From: Lentzea sp.
GTDB taxonomy: Bacteria; Actinomycetota; Actinomycetes; Mycobacteriales; Pseudonocardiaceae
DNA: 16,061 bases
Assembly: GCA_030146905.1 (NCBI GenBank)
Contig: JASLAV010000060.1
Location: 1-16,061 of the forward strand
Reading direction: 5' to 3'
The position numbers and the translations under genes are program-made. The number at the start of each line of letters is the position of its first letter. The first letter of the stretch is position 1. Below, piece after piece: positions 1 to 6,389 of the stretch. The notes under the pieces are model-generated. The model made no database searches and had not been told where the DNA came from. It was given only the letters and a program-made list of their open reading frames with translations.

Positions 1-1
1 C

Positions 2-40
2 AAGGTCTCACCCCCGCTGCCCAAGGAGCCCAAGCACTAG
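2..40 (+). CDS. C-terminal end of an upstream gene (partial)
   Basis: The first bases are open in frame 2 and end at a TAG at 38-40, encoding KVSPPLPKEPKH. Eleven of the twelve codons end in G or C, which fits real coding sequence better than the other two frames. Only the tail is visible, so no family can be named. The next gene starts 42 bases later in the same direction, so this is probably the preceding member of the same transcription unit. Confidence 0.45.
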   Translation, partial: KVSPPLPKEPKH

Positions 41-82
41 CAGGCTTCAGCCCCGGACCGTCAGGGCGGGCCGGGGAGTCGA

Positions 83-835
83 GTGGAAGGGCTGTTGGTA
101 CCGGTGAACGGTGAACGACTGCAAGTGACGCTGACGGACGCGGCGGCCAAGGTCGCCGACCGCGTCCTCGGCGCCGTGGACGGCACCCAGGACATCGGGC
201 TCGCCGACTACGTGAACACCGGTGCAGACGCGAAGACCGCCCTCGGGGCGGTCCGGCTGATCGGCGCGGACATCTTCGCTCCGCACCTGCTGCTGGGCCG
301 CCCCGTGCACCCCGACGACGCGGCGGTCATCGCCCACTCCATCGCCGTCTTTCCCCCTTCCGGGCAGGCCACCACCCGGCAACAGCAAGTCGTGGCGTGG
401 CGGGACTGGGCGACGGGCCACTTGCTGGCCCGCACCGGCCAACCGGCACCTGCGGGGCCGGACTTTGCCCCGACGGCGGTGCCGGAGACGGCAGCGGCGC
501 TGCTCGGCAGTGCGAAGACATGGCAGGAGTGGTCGACGAACGCGGCACAGCTCTCGCCACTGGCACTACCCGGCCTCGGCGGTCCGATCGCGGCGGCGAT
601 GTTCCGAGGGGCACGCCCACTCGCACAAGGAGCCACCCGAGCAGTGCTGCGCCGGGACTTCGTCACCGCGGCACGGCTGGTCCGATGGATCGCGTTGTTG
701 AGCAGCAGCGGCGTGAGGCAGTTGCTCGATCCGGCCTTGCTCGTCGAGCGCATCCGGTTGTACGGCGGTACCGGATCGCGGCTGTCGCTCGACCTGGCCA
801 TCGCCGGCCGGCAGCTCGGAATGGAACCGGCATGA
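83..835 (+). CDS. hypothetical protein, 250 aa
   Basis: I do not recognise this family. The GTG start at 83 is preceded by GGGGAG at 73-78. The protein is rich in Ala, Leu and Gly. It has no signal peptide, no convincing membrane helix and no metal-binding motif that I can see, so it is probably soluble and largely helical. Its TGA stop overlaps the ATG of the next gene (ATGA at 832-835), so translation is probably coupled to the DUF6895-like protein. G/C-biased third positions support the frame; the long antisense frame over the same bases is a shadow. The start could lie a few codons further in, at the GTG near 104. Confidence 0.75.
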   Translation: MEGLLVPVNGERLQVTLTDAAAKVADRVLGAVDGTQDIGLADYVNTGADAKTALGAVRLIGADIFAPHLLLGRPVHPDDAAVIAHSIAVFPPSGQATTRQQQVVAWRDWATGHLLARTGQPAPAGPDFAPTAVPETAAALLGSAKTWQEWSTNAAQLSPLALPGLGGPIAAAMFRGARPLAQGATRAVLRRDFVTAARLVRWIALLSSSGVRQLLDPALLVERIRLYGGTGSRLSLDLAIAGRQLGMEPA

Positions 836-1740
836 CGACATCGCTGACCTCGATCGCCCACAACGTCGCTCACCGGGGCCTGACGTACCTGTACGACCAT
901 CGAGACGCCGAAGTGTTCCCAGCCGACATCCCGGTCGAGCCAGAAGACCCCGACACCGTCTACAAGCCCGTCGCCGAGATCGGGATGGCCGCGGCCCTGG
1001 TGTTGCGGGAAGGGGTCGGCGGCACCACGCAACTGCGCGCCGCGCGCGAGCTGATCGACTTCACCTGGCGACAGCTGCGCGAGGGGGACCTGCTCTACGA
1101 ACGCCAGGTGCGCAACTGCCTGCTCACCGACCCCATCGAGGTCTACTGCCACTTCATCCACGGTGGACACCGTCACGAGGAACTCGAACGGTTGGCCGCA
1201 CACAACGCCGCAGTCGGATCGCTGCCCGAGGTCTACCCCAACCGCCGGCTCGCGGTGGCCAACTCCTACCGGACATGCGACATACCCACCGATGACGACT
1301 GGGAATCGCTGCTGCGAACGACCTGGCTGGGCGCGACACCGCCCCCCTGGGCCATCGACTGGGACACCGCGTACAGCATGACCCACACCATTTTCCACGC
1401 GACCGACTGGGGCGCCAGGCCGCACGACCTGCCACCCGACATCGCCGACTACCTCGGCACCTGGCTGCCGGTGTGGACAGACGTGTGGTCCGAAGTCGGA
1501 GAGTGGGACCTCGTCGCCGAGTTGCTGATCGTGGACGCCTGCCTGCCCGAACCGCGATTCGACCTCGACGTCTGGACGCGATTCGCCTCCGTCCAGCACA
1601 GCGACGGCCTGCTGCCACGAGATGCCGAGCCCGTCGAGGCCGACCGGGTCCAGCGCTTCTGGGACCACTACCACCCCACTGTCGTCGCGGTGGTCGCCGG
1701 CACGCTGGCCGTGTCCCGAATGCTGGGTGACCACCGATGA
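832..1740 (+). CDS. DUF6895-like protein, 302 aa
   Basis: The sequence resembles the uncharacterised DUF6895 family as I remember it. Characteristic segments are VYKPVAEIGMAA near residue 43, RRLAVANSYR near 138-147, AYSMTHTIFHATDWG near 180-194, WDLVAELLIVDACLP near 225-239, and HYHPTVVAVVAG close to the end. The several conserved His, Asp and Trp residues might form a binding site, but no reaction is known to me. The open frame extends upstream, but ATG 832 is chosen because it forms an ATGA overlap with the preceding stop and because the protein then has its natural length. The end again overlaps the next start by ATGA (1737-1740). It sits between an unknown protein and a serine hydrolase, a layout suggesting a small enzyme cassette. 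The family call is from memory and could be wrong; the gene itself is secure. Confidence 0.75.
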   Translation: MTTSLTSIAHNVAHRGLTYLYDHRDAEVFPADIPVEPEDPDTVYKPVAEIGMAAALVLREGVGGTTQLRAARELIDFTWRQLREGDLLYERQVRNCLLTDPIEVYCHFIHGGHRHEELERLAAHNAAVGSLPEVYPNRRLAVANSYRTCDIPTDDDWESLLRTTWLGATPPPWAIDWDTAYSMTHTIFHATDWGARPHDLPPDIADYLGTWLPVWTDVWSEVGEWDLVAELLIVDACLPEPRFDLDVWTRFASVQHSDGLLPRDAEPVEADRVQRFWDHYHPTVVAVVAGTLAVSRMLGDHR

Positions 1741-2756
1741 CCGCGGTCGGCTCTGCCGACTCCGACGAGCTGATCCGGACGTTGCTCCGGGGATCACCCG
1801 ATGCGACAGGTGTGGCGGTGGCTGTCATGCGAGGTGACTGGAAGGCCTTTCACGTAACCGGCTTCACCGCGAAGGACCGAACGCAACCGATCACACCGGA
1901 AACCCGGTTCGAAATCGGGTCGGTCACCAAGACCTTCACCGCGTTGCTGCTGGCCGACATGGTGCGACGCGGGGAGGTCCGCTACGACGACCCCGTCGAC
2001 GACCACCTCCCGCCGGGATGGCGACTGCGACATCCGGCCCCTATCACGTTGGAACACCTCGCCACTCACACCTCCGGCCTGCCGCAGGTACCACTGACGG
2101 CGATGCCCAGAATCCTGCGAACCTGGTTCTCCAACCCCTACCAGGCTCTGGGACCGGCCCAGGTCAAAGCCGCGCTGGCCCGTGTGCGGCTGCGTTCGGC
2201 GCCGGGTTCCCGATGCCACTACTCCAACTTCGGCGTCGGGCTGCTCGGTTGGTTGCTCGCCGAAGCGGCCGGCCTCCCGTTCGAGCAGCTGCTCGCGCAA
2301 CGCGTCCTGCGCCCCTTGGGCTTGACCGCCACCAGCGGCATCCCGACGCCCCAAACCATCGGCTACCGGCACGGCCGACCACTGCCACCGTGGCACATCC
2401 CAGGCCTGCCCGCCGCCGGAGTACTCCGCTCCACCGCCCACGACATGCTGACCTACCTCGTCGCCCACCTCGCTCCCGACACCACGCCCCTGGCCTCTGC
2501 GCTCACCGACGTCACCCGCCCCCGTGTCCCGTTGGCAACCACCGACAACCTCTGCCTCCTGTGGTTCCGCCGGGCAAGGTCGGGACACCACCTGCTGTTC
2601 CACTCAGGCGGAACCAGCGGGTTCACCACCTTCGCGGGCTTCAGCCCCCAATCCGGCACCGCACTGGTGGCCTTGACCAACGCCGGCGACACCCTGCACG
2701 GCAACTTCATCCAACGCTCCTACGAGACGCTGCGAGCCCTCGCCATGATCAAGTAG
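1737..2756 (+). CDS. serine hydrolase, class C beta-lactamase/DD-peptidase fold
   Basis: This 339-aa protein carries the three motifs of the penicillin-binding protein/class C beta-lactamase superfamily: S62-V-T-K65 (SxxK, nucleophile and general base), Y162-S-N164 (YxN), and H289-S-G (the HxG equivalent of KTG). The family segment HTSGLP at 111-116 is also present. There is no signal peptide, so it should act in the cytoplasm, which argues against a cell-wall or antibiotic-resistance role. Family members include esterases, D-amino-acid peptidases and amidases in natural-product pathways; the substrate cannot be read from the sequence. ATG 1737 overlaps the upstream TGA (ATGA), making this the third member of an apparent coupled operon. 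It ends at TAG 2754-2756, a normal position for the fold, although coding-like sequence continues in the same frame afterwards. Confidence 0.88.
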   Translation: MTAVGSADSDELIRTLLRGSPDATGVAVAVMRGDWKAFHVTGFTAKDRTQPITPETRFEIGSVTKTFTALLLADMVRRGEVRYDDPVDDHLPPGWRLRHPAPITLEHLATHTSGLPQVPLTAMPRILRTWFSNPYQALGPAQVKAALARVRLRSAPGSRCHYSNFGVGLLGWLLAEAAGLPFEQLLAQRVLRPLGLTATSGIPTPQTIGYRHGRPLPPWHIPGLPAAGVLRSTAHDMLTYLVAHLAPDTTPLASALTDVTRPRVPLATTDNLCLLWFRRARSGHHLLFHSGGTSGFTTFAGFSPQSGTALVALTNAGDTLHGNFIQRSYETLRALAMIK

Positions 2757-2912
2757 CCGCTCGCCAACCGACGAGGACTGGAGCTGCTGCGCGGCCAGCA
2801 GGCGCACGCCTGGGCCCAGACGCACCGGCTCGAGGACGACGACATCTACACACTGGGCCGCCACTTCGCGGTACCGGACGATTCGTTCACCGACATCGCC
2901 ACGCGGACTTGA
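2757..2912 (+). pseudogene. orphan C-terminal coding fragment
   Basis: Directly after the serine hydrolase TAG the same frame stays open for 51 codons to a TGA at 2910-2912. Most codons end in G or C and the peptide looks protein-like (it includes LELLRGQQAHAWAQTH and DDDIYTLGRHFAVPDD). There is no ATG, GTG or TTG in frame, so it cannot be an independent gene as it stands. It is either the 3' remnant of a deleted gene or an extension of the hydrolase cut off by a stop. I do not recognise the family. Confidence 0.35.
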
Positions 2913-3353
2913 GCCTCGATGCAATGACTGGTGGCGTTGAAGGCGTCACCACAGATGATCGAGCATGCGAAGCATGAAGCACCGTCGTGGTCGTGGATGT
3001 CGTCGCGGCTCTCAGCACATGCGCAAGCCGACGTCCCGCCGACTGCGACTTCGTCGGCAGCAACTCATGCAGCCGCGGCCCACTCCCCAACCGTCGTCAG
3101 CACGTTATGCCCGACCCGCCACCCAACTCCTGCATCAAAACTCCTACCCGATGCCCACGGAGCACGAGAAGGCTGCCACACAACACCTTGCGGGGCGCTC
3201 AACCGCTTCACACCCCAGGGACCGGAAGCAACGCTCGACCGTCGACCACAGCGGCTCGATCCACTCCCACAGCTCGTTCCCGACCTCCCACGACCGGCCC
3301 ACGCACCCTCTACCAGTCACGAACGACCCAACAAGATCGCAGTACAGTCAAGA
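2913..3353. other. gene-poor spacer without recognisable content
   Basis: None of the six frames shows consistent G/C third-position bias or a recognisable domain here. The short open frames on both strands encode low-complexity peptides rich in Arg, Ser, Thr and Pro. No convincing hairpin terminator was found for the plus-strand operon to its left. Together with the flanking remnants at 2757-2912 and 3354-3556, this looks like a rearrangement-prone junction between two gene blocks. Confidence 0.5.
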
Positions 3354-3556
3354 TCATTTGCTAGAAGCCTTCAAACCTGTGGCCCGGCTCCTGCGAGGTT
3401 GTAGGTTTGCAGGAATTCCGCCAGGGTCTGGGTGCGTTCGGCGCTGCTGGCGCAGGGACGCTGGCAGGCCCATTCGAGCTTCAGTGGGTTCCAGCTGGCG
3501 CTGATCCCTCGTCCGTTCAAGCGGCAAAACACACGAAACCTGGACTGCGTTAACAA
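3354..3556 (-). pseudogene. IS481-type transposase remnant (C-terminal part)
   Basis: On the minus strand, bases about 3490 down to 3374 encode LKLEWACQRP followed by SSAERTQTLAEFLQTYN. This matches my memory of the conserved end of the integrase-core domain in IS481-family transposases (typically LxxEWAYxRP, then SxxERxxALxxFLxxYN). The expected continuation, a basic RxPHxAxG-like segment, appears shifted into the neighbouring frame (RRSRATGLKAS), which indicates a frameshift. The catalytic DDE region upstream is absent and no terminal inverted repeats were seen, so it is a dead fragment. It lies just downstream of the terpenoid gene block. Confidence 0.6.
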
Positions 3557-3644
3557 GAACCGAACGGCTCACAAACGCCATCGGCATGGTCGCATGTCCA
3601 TTGTTGCTGTCATCACCGGGATGCAGGCCTGTGTTGGGGGACGG

Positions 3645-4382
3645 TCAGCACCGGGCTGGTCGTGCCGGTGGCGCATTCCCATCCCCAGGGGTGCCCAGTG
3701 GGTGGGCGGGTGCGCGATGGATCATGACCGCCGCGCCGATTCCGCCGAGCGTCGCGAGGACGCCAAGGGTGATCCAGGGCCATTCCACGAATGGGCCGCC
3801 CAGAACGAGAGTGCACCCGAAGATGCCGGGAATGATCACGGCGAAGGCGTCCCAGGCGATCCTGGAGATTCCGGCGCGGGAGCGACGCCGCCACAGCAGT
3901 GCTGCGGTCCACGGCGGGGCCGCACTGGCGCTCAGAGCGAGAGTGACCAGGTAGAGTCCATCCCCCAACGCGTTCTTGAGCACGATCCAATTGAGTGTGG
4001 TGATTGCCGCGCCGACTGCCAGCACGGTGATGTACAAATTTCGGTTGAGGTGGGGGGCGAGTTCCGAGCGCCCAAATCTCATGATCGAGTACAGATATAC
4101 CAGATTGCACACGGCGAGCGGGGCCATCCCCCATCGGAGCGCGACGATGTACGGATGATCGGCTACGCTCTGATCCAAACCGAGACCGAGCGATATCGAC
4201 ATGTCGTGCGCGACCCAGAAGTAGCACATTCCCAGCGGAACCGGGTGACGGCGGGTCCGCCAGGCGGTGTACAGGTTGGCGACGTACCACACCACACTGC
4301 TGGCCGCTGCAAGGCTGACGAGCACGAGGAAAAGCTCGGCGTGGGATTCCATCTGCCGGAGTACCTCATGATCGTCATACAT
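3645..4382 (-). CDS. seven-helix membrane protein, candidate PaxB/DmtA-type terpene cyclase
   Basis: The 245-aa product is strongly hydrophobic, with about seven predicted transmembrane helices (roughly residues 17-39, 48-69, 78-100, 116-138, 141-163, 174-198, 201-222) and a polar Pro/Gly-rich tail. Length and topology match the integral-membrane terpene cyclases of fungi (PaxB, Pyr4) and the bacterial drimentine-type cyclases, which start cyclisation by protonating an alkene or epoxide with acidic residues in the helices. Here H59-D60 in helix 2 (FWVAHDMSISL) is the best candidate acid. The family call rests on topology, size and the location behind a terpene synthase, not on an alignment. 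ATG 4382 is chosen because AAAGGGG at 4391-4397 lies 8 bases upstream; a TTG at 4415 would add 11 residues. It starts 60 bases after the class I synthase and is probably co-transcribed. Another integral membrane function cannot be excluded. Confidence 0.75.
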   Translation of the reverse strand: MYDDHEVLRQMESHAELFLVLVSLAAASSVVWYVANLYTAWRTRRHPVPLGMCYFWVAHDMSISLGLGLDQSVADHPYIVALRWGMAPLAVCNLVYLYSIMRFGRSELAPHLNRNLYITVLAVGAAITTLNWIVLKNALGDGLYLVTLALSASAAPPWTAALLWRRRSRAGISRIAWDAFAVIIPGIFGCTLVLGGPFVEWPWITLGVLATLGGIGAAVMIHRAPAHPLGTPGDGNAPPARPARC

Positions 4383-4390
4383 TTGATCGG

Positions 4391-4397
4391 CCCCTTT
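4391..4397 (-). promoter_or_regulatory. ribosome binding site for the membrane protein
   Basis: AAAGGGG on the minus strand lies 8 bases before the ATG at 4382. It decides the start in favour of this ATG over the in-frame TTG at 4415. Confidence 0.55.
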
Positions 4398-4442
4398 CGT
4401 GAACGACCGGGACAATAATCGATCATCGTTGTCGGACTGCGG

Positions 4443-5429
4443 TCACGGAGAGTCATCACCGGTAGATGTGACTGACGCGTAACGACGCGTGATGTTGCAA
4501 TACCAGTGGCATGTTCCGCCCATGGTATCGCGCAGACTCGTCAGGTACGTGGTTACGTGGGACGTGAGCGAGGTGAACTGCCGGTCGGTTTCTTTCGATT
4601 CGGCGAGGGACGACAGTGCACTGCGGAATTCGCTTTCGAGCTTGTACACTTTGCTGACAGCGCGTTCCACGGCGGTGGTTCTGTCCAGGGAGTACTGCTG
4701 TTGCAGGACCAGTACGATGTTGTTCACTTCGCAATCGTCATCTTTGGCCAGGGAGACGATGTCGTTGGTCCAGGTGAGGAATTCACTGCACGAGCGTCTG
4801 GCAATGGAGAGAAGGTCTCCGGTGAGCGCGGCGTCGGGAAGGCAGAACTCGCCGTCGGCCTCTATAAGGTCGAAGCAAGGGAGCGTTGCTCCGGTGTGTC
4901 GACGCATGCGAAGATATTGCGCAAGGGTCGGCACTATCCCGCGACGCCGATTTGCGGCCTCCTGCAACGTGCTTTCCAAACTGTTGGTCAGGTGATGCAG
5001 AAAACGGCGCCGCCACGATTCAGGCATACCGCCGGCCAGTCGCGGCCACAACTCGGCGAAAGCCATCACGAAAGGATCGGCCGAGCAGACGGGCATCGCG
5101 GCCGGGACAGCGAGAATGTCATGCAGAACCCGCTGGCCACTCTCCCCGTGAGGATCGAGCAAGCCGTCATCGATTTGGTCGTCCAAGAGAAAGAGCCAAG
5201 CCATCCACTCGGCCAGAGGAAAGATGTCGCGGGCCTGCGGATAAAAACGAGCCGCGAACTCACCGAACCGCGCTGCGGCGAACCCGTCGGCTGCGGCTTG
5301 CGTCGTGACCAGACCGCATTCCCGAACCCAGATCCGAACGTGTGATTCCGCAGCGGTGACCTGCGGGTGGCAGTGACCGGGAAGGCTTCGTGCCAGCTGC
5401 TCGAAGATCATGCCTATTTGCGATTCCAT
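4443..5429 (-). CDS. class I terpene synthase (alpha domain), 328 aa
   Basis: Length and motifs are those of a bacterial class I terpene cyclase, which ionises an isoprenyl diphosphate with three Mg ions in the cytosol. The Asp-rich motif is D83-D84-Q-I-D87-D88. The second metal motif is N222-D223-I-V-S226-L-A-K-D230, an NSE triad with Asp in place of the usual Glu. Arg176 lies 46 residues before N222, the usual place of the diphosphate-sensing Arg. The C-terminal RY pair is R316-Y317, preceded by a Trp as in the family. Substrate (C15, C20 or a class II product) cannot be read directly. ATG 5429 follows a weak AGG-containing ribosome site. The gene uses more A/T-ending codons (ATA, TTT, TAT, CTT) than the genes to its right. 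It and the membrane protein after it form a separate unit, split from the other cyclases by 960 bases. Confidence 0.92.
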   Translation of the reverse strand: MESQIGMIFEQLARSLPGHCHPQVTAAESHVRIWVRECGLVTTQAAADGFAAARFGEFAARFYPQARDIFPLAEWMAWLFLLDDQIDDGLLDPHGESGQRVLHDILAVPAAMPVCSADPFVMAFAELWPRLAGGMPESWRRRFLHHLTNSLESTLQEAANRRRGIVPTLAQYLRMRRHTGATLPCFDLIEADGEFCLPDAALTGDLLSIARRSCSEFLTWTNDIVSLAKDDDCEVNNIVLVLQQQYSLDRTTAVERAVSKVYKLESEFRSALSSLAESKETDRQFTSLTSHVTTYLTSLRDTMGGTCHWYCNITRRYASVTSTGDDSP

Positions 5430-5553
5430 GTCCTGCCCTGGTCGGCCGGTCCCGTCACGAGGTCGAAGGGTAATCCCGAGACTTCACGGGGGCTCCAGCG
5501 GAGGGAAGTGCTTGGATGACGGCCGAAACCAGGCTCCTTTCACGGGGCGCGGC

Positions 5554-5569
5554 GGTGTTGAGGAACACC
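5554..5569. repeat. inverted repeat GGTGTT-N4-AACACC
   Basis: Six-base perfect arms separated by GAGG form a possible small hairpin 125 bases upstream of the class I synthase start. It could be part of the leader transcript. Confidence 0.4.
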
Positions 5570-5590
5570 TCGGTCGAGAACCCATGTTAA

Positions 5591-5606
5591 TCCGCGTCTC
5601 CGCGGA
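5591..5606. repeat. inverted repeat TCCGCG-N4-CGCGGA
   Basis: Six-base perfect arms with a four-base loop give a GC-rich hairpin of the same geometry as the one at 5554-5569. No T-run follows in the minus-strand sense, so it is not a canonical terminator. Confidence 0.4.
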
Positions 5607-5655
5607 AGAAAATGCGGTCACACCCGCGCATTGCCTTTCCGCCGCCTTGGACGAA

Positions 5656-5694
5656 GGTCAAGAAGAGAAGTTGACCGAGAGTAGTGAATACTCT
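5656..5694. promoter_or_regulatory. two adjacent palindromes, candidate operator
   Basis: GGTCAA-N9-TTGACC (5656-5676) is followed one base later by AGAGTA-N5-TACTCT (5678-5694). Palindromes of 17-21 bases with odd spacers are a usual form for dimeric repressor sites. TTGACC also resembles a -35 hexamer on either strand, but no good -10 lies at the right distance. The site lies between the class I synthase and a dead regulator gene, so control of one of these is plausible but unproven. Confidence 0.35.
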
Positions 5695-5844
5695 TCCGAA
5701 CATGACGACGAAGGCGTCGCGGTTCAGCCGGACGGACGCGAACCCGCGTCCTCGCCGAGGGCTGTCTTGCCGTACCGAAAGCTATCGGTTGCCTGTAGTT
5801 AGACACTTGAGATCGAGGGCGCGCACCGAGCGCCGCCTGCAGAG

Positions 5845-6124
5845 CAGGAGGTGCTGCCGGACCGGTTGCCCGACGGCAATTGTTCGTGGACCTGCGCGGG
5901 TTCAGCCCGGCAGGAGAGCCGATGGCGTCGGGGATGGCAGTGCGCGGGTTCCTCGACGCCTGGGATTGCCCCGGCCGCGCAAGCCACGCTGTACCGGAGT
6001 CTGTCGCCGGCGGCGGAGGCTGGTCGTGCTGGACAACTCCGCCGCCGCTGCCCAGGTCTTCACCCAGCTGACGGGCAGCCGACCCGCACCGTATTGGTCA
6101 CCAGCCGCCAGAGGCTCTCCTCTT
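5845..6124 (+). pseudogene. degraded AfsR/SARP-type regulator (NB-ARC domain remnant)
   Basis: Pieces of the NB-ARC nucleotide-binding domain of AfsR/SARP regulators occur in correct order on the plus strand but in different frames: LPDRLPDGN (near 5854), then LFVDLRGFSPAGEPM and VRGFLDAW (from about 5878), then ATLYRSL (near 5980), then RRLVVLDNSAAAAQVF (near 6015-6062), then TVLVTSRQRL (near 6087-6118). Intact proteins read these as one chain, so at least three or four frameshifts or small deletions have occurred; the first looks like loss of one base in the codon before LFVDL. The P-loop, the DNA-binding and BTAD domains and the TPR tail were not found. In streptomycetes such regulators activate natural-product clusters, so this may be the former activator of the locus. 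The remnant runs opposite to the terpenoid genes. Confidence 0.72.
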
Positions 6125-6389
6125 GATCGACCAGCACACAGGCGGCTCTGGGCAGCGAGGCGGAGAGGCCGACCGGGGTGAGCTACCTCTGACTCGTCGC
6201 CGGGACCGCCCGCGACCGGCTGATACGTTGCCTGTAGCCGGATCGGCGCGGCCGCCTCACCGCCTCCACCACACCCGCACCGTCGCAACGTGAGCACCGA
6301 CCTGTCCGACGCCGAAGACTCCACGACGATCTCCTTCAGGATTCGACGAGCCCTCCACACGCCAACACGAAGCCGGACCCTTTCGGTCA
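6125..6389. other. spacer after the 786-aa synthase, nothing recognised
   Basis: This is a continuation of the decayed regulator region. I see no preserved NB-ARC or TPR segments beyond about 6124, no credible gene and no clear hairpin terminator for the minus-strand operon ending at 6390. Confidence 0.4.

Larger units (their letters stand above)
5430..5844. other. upstream region of the class I synthase with four inverted repeats
   Basis: No coding sequence with proper codon bias was found. The stretch holds four perfect 6-base-arm inverted repeats between 5554 and 5694 (annotated separately) and presumably the promoter of the synthase/membrane-protein pair. No convincing -35/-10 pair could be fixed. 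Confidence 0.45.

Noticed and set aside
208..1797. Long antisense open frame (529 codons) opposite the first two plus-strand genes
   Set aside because: It is a shadow of high-GC coding sequence; its peptide has no domain character, and the opposite strand has well-formed overlapping genes with a recognisable family.
1737..2756. Serine hydrolase as an antibiotic-resistance beta-lactamase
   Set aside because: There is no signal peptide, and the third motif is HSG rather than the KTG usual in secreted beta-lactamases; the gene lies in a coupled operon with unknown cytoplasmic proteins.
3432..4418. Plus-strand frame of 328 codons opposite the membrane protein
   Set aside because: The minus-strand product has a regular seven-helix hydrophobic pattern and a good ribosome site; the plus-strand peptide is charged and low in complexity.
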